Shown here piece by piece: positions 1 through 8,767 of a stretch of 64,000 nucleotides of DNA. Each line of letters opens with the position of its first letter. Within the stretch, counting starts at the first letter, position 1. The position numbers and the translations under genes were made by a program. The notes beneath the pieces are model-generated. The model did not search any database, was not told where the DNA came from, and saw only the letters and a program-made list of their open reading frames with translations. Source of the DNA: Porphyridium purpureum (lineage: Eukaryota; Rhodophyta; Bangiophyceae; Porphyridiales; Porphyridiaceae); NCBI GenBank assembly GCA_008690995.1, contig VRMN01000007.1, positions 620,001 to 684,000 of the forward strand, given 5' to 3'.

Positions 1-52
1 CGCGTGAGGACGATTTTGGTTCCATGTTTGCGTCGGCAACGACGGCAACGTC

Positions 53-1849
53 ATGTACGACAGAGATGACGCGGCGTCCGAGCAGATCACGCCGGCGTCG
101 TCGTGCGGCAACACGCCGCGATCCGCACTGCTGCGGGAGCACGGCGACACGGTGGACTGCGCGGCGTGCTTGCGTCTGACGCTCCGCGCGTGCTCGTGCC
201 GCGGAATGCGCATGCGGCCGCGCGTGCGCGAGCTGCTGCTGCTCTTCATGCTGCTCGTTGCCGTGCTTTTGTTTTTCCGCCAAAGACGCCACGCCAGCTC
301 GCTTGCCGCCATGCGCGCCATCTCGGCTGGATTCCAACGGCATACGTACACTCAATCTGACTTTTCTGGCGCTGTGCTGGTCGCGCCACTGTGCTTGCGC
401 TTCCCGCGTCGTTATGGCGCAGGCGCAGAAAGCTTTGATCCGCGCAGCGTGCAGCTCATGACGCCCGCCAGCGTGGCGACATGCACCACGATCTCAAAGA
501 GCAACGACTTGTTCGCGCTGAATTCGCGCTCGCAATTGTGTGACAAACCCGAGAGCCAGGTGCTGCGAGACGCCTTTTTGCCTGTGCCGCTGCTGACCAT
601 GGACTGGGCCGAATTCATGGCGCTGCAGATGCAACAGCGTGTGGCATGGATCGAGGAGGACACGTTGCTAATGGCGTTTCCTCGCTCAGAGTCCGTGGAC
701 CAGGAGCAGGTGCTGCAGCGTATCATGATGTTGGCGCACGTGCGCAACAATCCGACCATGTACCGGCTGCGCGGCGCTATTGAGAGCATGGTCCTCATGT
801 TTAATGGCTCGTTCGAAGAATTGTATGCCAAGCAGCATCCATTTGTTGCCGAAATGCTACACTCGGTGTTATTCCCTGGCCGTCTGGATCTGGACGCGCC
901 ACTTCAGGCAGAGATGACAGGCATCGTACGCGGCAAGCGCGGGTACTTAGACGAGGTTTTCGGCAAGCTGCTGACCGGCGCAGGGTCCGGCGGTGGAGCC
1001 ACGTCCAGTGCATCGCGAGGCGGTAGAAATGGAGTTCTGGGCTTTTCCTCTGCGGCGACGCACGTGTGCTTCCGGCGCGCGCTGCTGCCGTCGCTACTGC
1101 GCAACAAGCTACTCACACACAATTCAGAGTTGTGGGTGAATACGGGCGATGCGCTGGACGCCGAGCACGAGGCTGGAAAGCGCGCAAGCGTCCAATTTCT
1201 TGCGCACCGCAACCTAGCGCCGCGCGAATGGGAGTTTGTGCGTAGTACGGTTTTTCAGCGACTCGGCATGGTGGGGCTTCCGAAAGTGCTGCCGACTGTG
1301 GTGTATCTGCGGCGTGCACGCGTGCATGCGCTGGATGCGCAGGCAGAGAAAACTCTGCTTGACTTTGTACGGCCCTTTGCTGCGCGTTACAAGTACGACC
1401 TGCTCGTGCTCGATTACGACGATGTGGCTTTTGCAACTCAAGTCAAGGTGCTGGTCTCAGCCTGCATGGTGATTAGCACACACGGCGCACATCTTATGGC
1501 CACCATCTTTATGCAGCCCAAAACGGTACTGGTGGAGATGTTTCCCAAAGAATATGCGTCCAGCCTGTACGCCGAGGGCGTCGGGAAGCGGCTCAAATAT
1601 TTTCCCGTCGTGTTGCAGCATGTCGCACCAGGCGCACCAGCTTACTTTGCGGGACTCGGCCAGTTTAACGGTGACAAAAAGGCGTGCATGCACGCAAGCG
1701 TTGAGTGTCTGGAACATTTTCGTAGCGACCATCGCCCGCTCGTGTTCAGTTCGGGCGATCAGGAGAATCTCCGCAGCAGGCTGCAACGCGCATTTCTCCA
1801 TCTAGACAATACCTTGTTCCCCGAGCACAGTGCCGCGGCTGGGAGATGA
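53..1849 (+). CDS. GT61-type glycosyltransferase, type II membrane protein
   Basis: A 598-residue protein. A basic N-terminal stretch is followed by one hydrophobic segment at about residues 61-75 (LLLLFMLLVAVLLFF), the usual layout of a Golgi type II glycosyltransferase with a short cytosolic tail and a lumenal catalytic domain. The C-terminal third carries the pattern ISTHGAHL (His477-Gly-Ala), followed by MQPKTVLVEMFP, which is typical of the DUF563/GT61 family (EOGT and plant arabinosyl/xylosyltransferases). By family it would transfer a sugar to a protein or polysaccharide in the secretory pathway; donor and acceptor cannot be read from sequence. The ATG at 53 is the first in frame; an internal ATG at 206, just before the hydrophobic segment, is an alternative start. 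Family call fairly sure, substrate unknown. Confidence 0.75.
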   Translation: MYDRDDAASEQITPASSCGNTPRSALLREHGDTVDCAACLRLTLRACSCRGMRMRPRVRELLLLFMLLVAVLLFFRQRRHASSLAAMRAISAGFQRHTYTQSDFSGAVLVAPLCLRFPRRYGAGAESFDPRSVQLMTPASVATCTTISKSNDLFALNSRSQLCDKPESQVLRDAFLPVPLLTMDWAEFMALQMQQRVAWIEEDTLLMAFPRSESVDQEQVLQRIMMLAHVRNNPTMYRLRGAIESMVLMFNGSFEELYAKQHPFVAEMLHSVLFPGRLDLDAPLQAEMTGIVRGKRGYLDEVFGKLLTGAGSGGGATSSASRGGRNGVLGFSSAATHVCFRRALLPSLLRNKLLTHNSELWVNTGDALDAEHEAGKRASVQFLAHRNLAPREWEFVRSTVFQRLGMVGLPKVLPTVVYLRRARVHALDAQAEKTLLDFVRPFAARYKYDLLVLDYDDVAFATQVKVLVSACMVISTHGAHLMATIFMQPKTVLVEMFPKEYASSLYAEGVGKRLKYFPVVLQHVAPGAPAYFAGLGQFNGDKKACMHASVECLEHFRSDHRPLVFSSGDQENLRSRLQRAFLHLDNTLFPEHSAAAGR

Positions 1850-2085
1850 GGTTGGACAGAGTGCTAACGAAAAGGTTGCGTGGGCCGAAGAATCGGAATT
1901 GAAGCTCACCACGTGCGTGATGTCGCGCGAAGCAGGGCCACGTTCGTGCGTCCGTTTTACTTGGTCATTTGAACTACAGCAGTCATGACAGAGCTTCGAG
2001 CTTGCGCGCTGCTCCTAGCCCGCCAAGGCCTTGCAGAAAGCAGCCAGACAAGAGGACGAAAACACCGGACAATCTATTCTACAGC

Positions 2086-3093
2086 TCAGCTGGCGGCACA
2101 AGACACGCCGACATCTGCGGCACGCAGCACGCGCGACTTGATCGTGTAGCCGGTCTTGAGGACGGCGGTAATGAGCGCGGCGCCGTCCTTGTGATCCGGA
2201 TGCGGCGCCTGGAAGAGGGCATTGTGCAGATTCGGGTCGAACACGTCGCCCTTTGCACCATACTTTTCAATGCCGTTCATGCTGAGCACCTTCATCAGCT
2301 CGCGGTGCGTCGCGGCCACACCATCGTACAGTCCACGCAGTTTGGGTGGATGGTCGGCGAGCTCTCCCTCTGGAGTATCGACGGATGCAGCGCTCTGATC
2401 GTCTCCGTCCGCTGGTGTAGACTCTGAGGCATCGGCGTTCTCGCTGCTCTGCTTGTTGGCAGCATCTAGATCTAATGAGCTCAAAGCGCGCTCGAGATTA
2501 TCCGCGACATCCAGTAGCTGCATTGCAAACTTACTGATACCAAACTCCTTGGCGTTTGTCACATCGCGTTGCGAAATTCGCTGCAGGTTCTGGAGCTCTG
2601 CGAGCGCGCGCAACCGCCTGTCGCGATGCTCCACCACCTCCTTCTCCAGTGTTTTCACGCGCGCCTCGAGCGTGGCCACGCGCATATCTGCCTCATGATT
2701 AGCGCTTGCCACCCCCTCCACGTCCACATCCACGTGCGGGGCGCCGCCATTACCTGTGGCCGGCGCCTGCTGCGCATTTGGCTCAGGATCCGCCTTTGCT
2801 TCAGCTGCATGAGCATTCGACTCTCCGCGAGCCTCCGACGCCGCCTCATCACCCTCGCTCTTTTTCTCAGAGTTCGGAGCGGAGCACATCCACCTGGACG
2901 CGCCCAGCCGCCCCTGGTACTGGCTGCATGCCGAGCCCAACGCCCTCACCCAGCCCTGCGCCGATCCGCGCGTCAACCCAAACCCATCTCTCGCACTGGC
3001 TTCACACCGCGACGCAATCTCACTTCTCAACCACAACGCACGTCGCTGCGCACCCACACGCAGCAGCAGCGCAGACACTGCACGTCCCGTCAT
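2086..3093 (-). CDS. grpE: GrpE nucleotide exchange factor, organellar
   Basis: A 335-residue protein, longer than bacterial GrpE (about 200) because of an N-terminal extension. The first 40 residues are Arg/Ser/Ala-rich and fit a mitochondrial or plastid transit peptide, followed by an acidic Ala/Glu-rich spacer. A long coiled-coil helix (VATLEARVKTLEKEVVEHR onwards) leads to LDVADNLERAL and the C-terminal beta domain with the GrpE signature KYGAKGDVFDPNLHNALF. GrpE releases ADP from organellar Hsp70 and so resets the import and folding motor. The ATG at 3093 is the first in frame. It is divergent from the helicase-topoisomerase gene, with 834 bp between the starts. Family certain; target organelle inferred. 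Confidence 0.93.
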   Translation of the reverse strand: MTGRAVSALLLRVGAQRRALWLRSEIASRCEASARDGFGLTRGSAQGWVRALGSACSQYQGRLGASRWMCSAPNSEKKSEGDEAASEARGESNAHAAEAKADPEPNAQQAPATGNGGAPHVDVDVEGVASANHEADMRVATLEARVKTLEKEVVEHRDRRLRALAELQNLQRISQRDVTNAKEFGISKFAMQLLDVADNLERALSSLDLDAANKQSSENADASESTPADGDDQSAASVDTPEGELADHPPKLRGLYDGVAATHRELMKVLSMNGIEKYGAKGDVFDPNLHNALFQAPHPDHKDGAALITAVLKTGYTIKSRVLRAADVGVSCAAS

Positions 3094-3470
3094 CACGCCT
3101 CGTCCGCTTCAACTCTGACCCCTGCAGCCACCGCTGCCACCACTTCGTTCCCACCCAACCCAGCAGAATCCCGAGATCCCAACTCCTAGTACAGACTGAA
3201 CTGGCAGCTGCGCCGTGACAGAATCTCTGTTCGACCACACCGATCCACAACGCAGATCCACACCGCGTCCTCCGTCGCTCTCTCTCTCTCCACCGTCCGT
3301 CCTCTTCACCGCCAGCGCCGCGCGCGCCCGCCAAAAAACCAAAATCCGACAAACCGATCAAACCGTTATAGCCATTTTAACCGATACCCCAGATCCTCAT
3401 AAAAAGCACACGATTTACTATGCTCCCAAACAAATGATGAAAAAAGGAGAAAGCGCTGGAAGCTTCGCGC
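3094..3470. other. GrpE-side half of the divergent intergenic region
   Basis: No gene seen. It holds a CT run at 3275-3292 (GA on the GrpE sense strand, about 190 nt upstream of its ATG). Further out are AAACCGAT at 3351, AAACCGTTA at 3360-3368 and TTAACCGAT near 3378. The same AACCG words cluster again at 58272-58330. Confidence 0.5.
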
Positions 3471-3570
3471 GAACTGTCATCTTCCAGTCTTCCGCAATGA
3501 CAAAGTCATCTTTACATGCCAATTCAAAATCGCATTGACATCTTTATGTGCCAATGCAAAAGGATATTGA

Positions 3571-3828
3571 CATCTTTGATATTTAAAGATGCTTTTATAA
3601 TCTTTTAATACCACATTCAACATGGTTTTATCATCTCGCTTGGGAATTGCATGACCGACTCGCATGTTGACATGATTCAAGTGTTCTAGACATGACATTG
3701 TAATGTATAAAATTTAAAGATGACTATATCATCTTGTAAGAGGCTTAGATGATGATAAAAGAATGGTCGAGTTTTAAAGATGGAGAATGCATCTTTGAGA
3801 ATAATTTGAAGATGATAAAAGCATCTTT
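3571..3828. promoter_or_regulatory. Cluster of AAAGATG-N7-CATCTTT dyads upstream of the helicase-topoisomerase gene
   Basis: Three head-to-head dyads each have a 7-nt spacer: 3716-3736 (AAAGATG/CATCTTG), 3776-3796 (AAAGATG/CATCTTT) and 3808-3828 (GAAGATG/CATCTTT). One everted copy, CATCTTT-N7-AAAGATG, lies at 3571-3591. The first two dyads start exactly 60 bp apart. Just upstream (about 3505-3580) a 32-33 bp unit beginning GACATCTTT recurs about three times. The cluster ends 100 bp before the ATG at 3928. Constant arm and spacer lengths suggest sites for a dimeric DNA-binding protein; that role is inferred. Confidence 0.6.
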
Positions 3829-3927
3829 CAATGTTAATAGATGACAATGTAATGCGAATTTGCGGTGGCGGCACGCGGCACGCGCGCGCGTGTGCGCGAG
3901 GTGGCTACGCGGTGTGGAGGGGGTGTG

Positions 3928-6900
3928 ATGGTTGGGTTGGCGAACATGTTGCTGTTGTTTGGGTGTTGTGGAGGCGGTGGTGGTGGCGCCGCCGCGGCGA
4001 CCGCGCGGTACTGCGCGCGTGTGCGCGTGAATGCGCCGACGCGAGTGTGCGCGCTGCGGAAAGGCGGCCGCACGCGCGTCGGGATCGGAGTGCACGTGCG
4101 CATGCTCAGCGCCGCCACGCCGCGTAGCGCGAAAGTGCAGGTCTCGATCTCGCCAGACTCGCATGGTACAAAGCCAGTGCAGCGCTTTGACGCGCTGCCG
4201 GTGCCGCCGTCCGTGAAAGAGCTGCTCTCGCAAAGGTTTCCCGCGGGGCCGATGGCGTTCCAGGCGCACGCACTGCCTCTGCTGGTAACGCTCAGGCATG
4301 ATGTCATGGCTTGCGCGCAGACAGGATCAGGAAAGACGCTCGCGTACCTGCTTCCCGCCATCTGCTCCATTCTGGAGCAGAGCCGGGCCAACGGGTATGC
4401 TCGCTCGGGCGCAAAGTCTGCGCGCGGCCCGGCGGCCGTCGTGCTCTGTCCCACGCGCGAACTCGCGCAGCAGGTCTTTGAGCAGGCCGAGATGCTGGCG
4501 CGTCCGCACAAGATCAGCTGCGTGTGCTGCTACGGCGGCGACTCGGTGTCTGCTCAACGCAACAAGCTGGTGTCGCACAACCCGGATGTGATCATTGCGA
4601 CGCCCGGCCGCCTCCAGATGTTTCTGAACGACGGCACGGTATCGCTGCATGCGCTGTGCACGCTGGCCATTGATGAGGCAGACCGAATGCTTGATATGGG
4701 CTTTGAGCCGCAACTGCGCATGATTTACCGGACGCTGAGCCGCGTCCAGCAGCGCCACGACGCTCGGCAGCGCCGTCAGACCATCCTGTGCAGCGCGACT
4801 TTTCCGCCAGAGATCCAGCGCCTCGCGCAGGACTTTCTCAAGCCAGACTACTACTTTATTGCGCAGGGCCGCGTCGGCGCTATTCCGCACACCATCACGC
4901 AATCGTTCGCGTGGTCCGGCTCAGAAAGCGACAAGCCGCGCCAGCTCGCGGAGCTGCTGCTCCAGCCGGCATCGCCGCCGGCCACGCCGCGGCGCAAAAC
5001 GCTCGTGTTTGTGAACCGTAAGGACGATATCGCGCGCGTGTACAAGCTCGTCAGTGAGCACCTGGCCAAGCGAAAGCGAGGCGCACAGCAGGTCGCCATG
5101 TTGTCGATTCATGGCGACCTGGAGCAGAAGCAGCGCGAAACTGTGATGCGTCGATTTGCGTCCAGTGAGATGGCGGTCATGCTCGCGTCAGACGTGGCGG
5201 CGCGCGGGCTGGATGTGTCAGATATTGATTTGGTCGTGCACTATGACCTACCCCGCGACATCGACACCTATGTGCATCGCACGGGCCGTACGGGCCGCGC
5301 CGGACGCACGGGCGCCGCAGTCGCCTTTGTCGGTCCCGCGGACGCCCGGCTCGCTGCCAATCTTGTGCAAGTGGTCGAGGAAGCCGCTTCTGCTTCGGCA
5401 TTGCACACCAAAAGCCACGCGCGTGCCGGTCACGAGCTCGTCCCACTGTGGCTGCGTGGCATGGCGCACGTGCTCGAGGCTCGACGACTGTCCGAGTCGC
5501 ACGACCACATTGCGCGCTTTGTGCAAGAGTATGAGAATGAATTAAGGGTAGAACGTTCTCACGTACGCGATGAGCTCGATACCAACGCCAAGCCGGTTGA
5601 ACACCAGGACGTTCGCAAGCACGCTGCGCATCACGCTGACGGCGCACCAAACGCGTCATTCAATGCGTTTGCCAAGCTGGCGTATGGACAGAATGCCACC
5701 ACGAATGCAGAGTTTGAAATGTCCGACCTCTTGCAGGACGTCGCGTCGGATGCGGAGCAAAAGACCAACGCACTCGAGGCGTTTTCGCGCTGTGCCTCGC
5801 ACGCTGCCGAGCGATTCGCCAGGAAAAGCACCACCCGAGACATGCCGGATTATTTGCGCGCGGCGCTGAAGGCGGGAGGCTTCGAAAGTGAAGCGAACGC
5901 AACCACGCTCGCGCCATTTCCGGACCGGGCAGTGATGCGATATTTGATGGGAAACACCACACGTCAAGATGCAGATGGGCCCGCGAATCGGAAATCGGCC
6001 AAGGCACCGCTACTTGGGCGTGAGTACTATGCGTATGTCGGCCTGTTCTCGCCGCTCTGCCTTGTGAATACCAAAATGCTGCGCGATAGGCTCGATGCGA
6101 CGCGAAACCTCCCGACCGTGCTCATGGTCGCCGAGAAACCGTCGGTGGCCGAGCAGGTCGCACGAGTGATCAGCAAGGGACGTGCACGCAAGCGGCGCTC
6201 CAAGCTGTGCGCGGCGTCGCCCGTGTTCGAATTCAATCACTTTTTTGAGCCGGCGGGCCAGATGTGCGTCATGCGTGTCACATCGGTTGTCGGGCACATT
6301 CTCGAAACGCAGTTTGCTGCCAACACAGACGATCCCAATGCACCACGATCGCAACGCGGGCCGGTCGGCTTTTTCAGCCGCCCTGTCGAAAAGCGAGTGA
6401 GCGGGCTGAGCGGCAAGCTCGGCGTGGTGGAGCATTTGCGAGAGGAGAGCCGCGGCTGCTCGCACTTGGTCCTGTGGCTCGACTGCGACCGCGAAGGCGA
6501 GAATATTGCTTTTGAGGTGATTTCAGTCACCCGTGAACGCGATTTCTTCACGACAGACGCGCAGATTTTCCGCGCGCGGTTTTCAGCGCTGAATGAGCGC
6601 GACTTGATGTCGGCTTTTACACGCCTGGCCAAACCCAACGCGGCAGAGTCTGCGAGCGTTGATTTCCGCCAGGAGCTCGACCTACGCGTTGGAGTTGCGT
6701 TTACACGCCTGCTCACGTCCCAGCTGCTTCGCAGCGCACAACAATCGTTTGATCGTGGCATCACGTTGCTGTCGTACGGGCCGTGTCAGACGCCCACGCT
6801 CCACTACTGTGTGCAGCAGTTTAAAGAGGTGCTTGCATTCGCTCCGCGCCCATTCTGGAAGCTTGAGCTCAAGCTGAACAAGGCACTGTTTACACTCGAG

Positions 6901-8391
6901 TCTGGTGCGATTGATCACGAGCCAGACGCTCGTGCATTGATGCGGGGCTTGGCGCGTGGCACGGCAATTGCGCAGGACGTGCGAATCGAGCAGTGCCGCC
7001 AGTCACGGCCCGTAGCGCTGAACACGGTCGGACTGCTGGTTGCTGCGGGAAAGCAGTTTCACATGCCGCCGCAAAAGGTGATGAGCATTGCCGAGCGCCT
7101 CTACTCGCAGGGCATCATTTCGTACCCGCGAACAGAGACGACAGCGTACGCGCCCAACTTTGACCTGGCGGCCACGGTTCGCGCGCAACACGAGCACTCC
7201 ATTTGGGGCAAAACTGCCAAGTACGCGTCGGCAAATGTGCATAAGAACCGGCAGGCGCTCTCCAAGCACGGGAAGCTGGTTGGTGATCACGACCCAATAA
7301 CGCCGTTGTGCGCGAGAGAGCGCAACTCGTTCACAGACTACCAAGAATGGATCGTGTATGAGTGCGTTACGCGCCATTTTCTCGCGTCGGTGCTTTCCGA
7401 CTTGGAGTACCGACGCGTAACGTACACGCTGCAAGCTGCGGGCGACGAGCAGACGAGCCATGCCCGGCCGGTGAGGTTTGTATGGAGTCATAATATCATG
7501 GACACCATGGGCTTTGGAGCGGCCAAGCCGTGGACTTTGAAGGAGCTTGGTCTTTCAAAGGTAGGAGAGTCCGATGATGAGCCGGTTCCATCGTTCAAGG
7601 CTGGAGATAGGGTCAACTTGGGTGGTTTGTTGCATCTGACGCGCAGTGAGACGACGCGACCGCAGTTTCTGCAAGAACACGAGCTGGTGAGTCTGATGGA
7701 TCGCGACAGCATTGGCACGGACGCGTCGATGAGTGCGCACATTGCCAACATTGTGGACCGCCGATACGTCATGGTCGTGGACGCCGAATGCACGGAAATC
7801 CGGCAGGGTTCGTTTGGCGGCAAGGCGAAGGGGCGCGGCGGCACAGCACCCAAGCGCGGCGCGCGGTACCTCGTGCCGACGCCACTGGGGCTTTGCTTGA
7901 TCGAAGGCTTCATCGCCGGAGGCGAGTCGCGCAAGCTCGTCGAGCCGCGCATCCGTGCCCAAATGGAGGCGCAGGCAGCCAAGCTTGCGGAGGAGAACAT
8001 GGAGGGGGCCGACCTTGCCGAGAGCCAGCAGCGCGCGCTGCGTGCCAATGTGGCGTGGTTCCACGACGAGTTTGTGCAGTTCCGCGACGACGGCGGGCTG
8101 CGTGCGATGCAAGCCGTGTTTGCGAGCCAGCTCCAATCCAGCCACGCGTTTCTGCGCCATCTGAAGCGCACGCTCGGCGTCGCGAACGCCAACCCGGCTT
8201 CAGTGCCGTCTCAGCAGCAGCACCGCCGCGGCCAGCACCGCCGTGCAAATACCAACTCGAGCAGACCCAGACCCAGAAACGCCACACGCACACGTGCCAC
8301 GGCCCGCTCGCCTGCTGCGTTCGACGATGCTGCCGCTGCTGCTGCCTTTGCGTCCGGACGCCGCAACGCGCGCGCTTCCTGTCCCCGATGA
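3928..8391 (+). CDS. DEAD-box helicase fused to TOP3B-type type IA topoisomerase
   Basis: One uninterrupted frame of 1487 residues holds two complete enzymes. The N-terminal half is a Ded1/DDX3-like DEAD-box RNA helicase: Q-motif region near residue 115, motif I AQTGSGKT 130-137, PTRELAQQ, ATPGRL, DEAD 249-252, SAT 289-291 and motif VI HRTGRTGR 450-457. After a polar linker (about 500-725) comes a type IA topoisomerase: TOPRIM start VLMVAEKPSVA at 731, metal-binding Asp852-Asp854-Glu856 in LDCDREGENI, and catalytic Tyr1066 in ISYPRTETT. The motifs GIISYPRTETTAY, DHDPITPL and SIGTDAS follow TOP3B rather than TOP3A or bacterial Top1. The C-terminus is an Arg-rich basic tail instead of zinc fingers, like the RNA-binding tail of TOP3B. 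Inferred role: untangling RNA or R-loops while unwinding. The frame is open upstream with a GTG at 3865, but the first ATG is at 3928. The N-terminus (Cys/Gly/Ala then Arg-rich) may be a targeting signal. Confidence 0.9.
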   Translation: MVGLANMLLLFGCCGGGGGGAAAATARYCARVRVNAPTRVCALRKGGRTRVGIGVHVRMLSAATPRSAKVQVSISPDSHGTKPVQRFDALPVPPSVKELLSQRFPAGPMAFQAHALPLLVTLRHDVMACAQTGSGKTLAYLLPAICSILEQSRANGYARSGAKSARGPAAVVLCPTRELAQQVFEQAEMLARPHKISCVCCYGGDSVSAQRNKLVSHNPDVIIATPGRLQMFLNDGTVSLHALCTLAIDEADRMLDMGFEPQLRMIYRTLSRVQQRHDARQRRQTILCSATFPPEIQRLAQDFLKPDYYFIAQGRVGAIPHTITQSFAWSGSESDKPRQLAELLLQPASPPATPRRKTLVFVNRKDDIARVYKLVSEHLAKRKRGAQQVAMLSIHGDLEQKQRETVMRRFASSEMAVMLASDVAARGLDVSDIDLVVHYDLPRDIDTYVHRTGRTGRAGRTGAAVAFVGPADARLAANLVQVVEEAASASALHTKSHARAGHELVPLWLRGMAHVLEARRLSESHDHIARFVQEYENELRVERSHVRDELDTNAKPVEHQDVRKHAAHHADGAPNASFNAFAKLAYGQNATTNAEFEMSDLLQDVASDAEQKTNALEAFSRCASHAAERFARKSTTRDMPDYLRAALKAGGFESEANATTLAPFPDRAVMRYLMGNTTRQDADGPANRKSAKAPLLGREYYAYVGLFSPLCLVNTKMLRDRLDATRNLPTVLMVAEKPSVAEQVARVISKGRARKRRSKLCAASPVFEFNHFFEPAGQMCVMRVTSVVGHILETQFAANTDDPNAPRSQRGPVGFFSRPVEKRVSGLSGKLGVVEHLREESRGCSHLVLWLDCDREGENIAFEVISVTRERDFFTTDAQIFRARFSALNERDLMSAFTRLAKPNAAESASVDFRQELDLRVGVAFTRLLTSQLLRSAQQSFDRGITLLSYGPCQTPTLHYCVQQFKEVLAFAPRPFWKLELKLNKALFTLESGAIDHEPDARALMRGLARGTAIAQDVRIEQCRQSRPVALNTVGLLVAAGKQFHMPPQKVMSIAERLYSQGIISYPRTETTAYAPNFDLAATVRAQHEHSIWGKTAKYASANVHKNRQALSKHGKLVGDHDPITPLCARERNSFTDYQEWIVYECVTRHFLASVLSDLEYRRVTYTLQAAGDEQTSHARPVRFVWSHNIMDTMGFGAAKPWTLKELGLSKVGESDDEPVPSFKAGDRVNLGGLLHLTRSETTRPQFLQEHELVSLMDRDSIGTDASMSAHIANIVDRRYVMVVDAECTEIRQGSFGGKAKGRGGTAPKRGARYLVPTPLGLCLIEGFIAGGESRKLVEPRIRAQMEAQAAKLAEENMEGADLAESQQRALRANVAWFHDEFVQFRDDGGLRAMQAVFASQLQSSHAFLRHLKRTLGVANANPASVPSQQQHRRGQHRRANTNSSRPRPRNATRTRATARSPAAFDDAAAAAAFASGRRNARASCPR

Positions 8392-8689
8392 CAATCCACT
8401 GCAGCATTCCACTTCTTCCATCACCCAACCGCTCTAAAGATGATACTCACTTAATCATGCCATTATTTCATCTGTAAATTATTTACAACATGACATTACA
8501 ATACACATTCCCCTGTAACATCATTGTAGCGATTTAATGATGAAACTTGAACCTTTAATGATGATAAGGATGGCCATGCAATGCGACAGGACGTGCCAGT
8601 TTTTGGCGCGAAACGCGCGCGTTTTTAGCGTTGTACTATAAAAACGAGGGTGTTTTACTATGAAAATGACGAAAGGTCGGGCGAAAAGG
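8392..8689. other. Intergenic AT-rich region and PRIM2 core promoter
   Basis: An AT-rich stretch (about 8430-8590) contains AAAGATGATACT, TTTAATGATGA (twice) and ACATGACATTACAAT, words resembling those upstream of the preceding gene. A TATA-like TATAAAA lies at about 8637-8643, about 125 nt before the PRIM2 ATG. No gene seen. Confidence 0.45.
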
Positions 8690-8767
8690 AGAAAGAGAAG
8701 AAAGTTGGGGAGAGAGAGAGAGAAGGAGAGAGAGAGAGGGGAGACGAGACAGAGAGAGAGAGGGAGG
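8690..8767 (+). repeat. GA-rich leader of PRIM2
   Basis: An almost pure purine tract with runs of GA ends directly at the ATG at 8768. An in-frame ATG exists at 8660, but the residues it would add are only Arg/Glu/Lys runs from this tract, so I treat it as a 5' leader. Confidence 0.6.

Noticed and set aside
3928-8391. Reverse gyrase from an archaeon or bacterium
   Set aside because: The helicase half has DEAD-box RNA helicase motifs and the topoisomerase half follows TOP3B; reverse gyrase zinc fingers and latch are absent.
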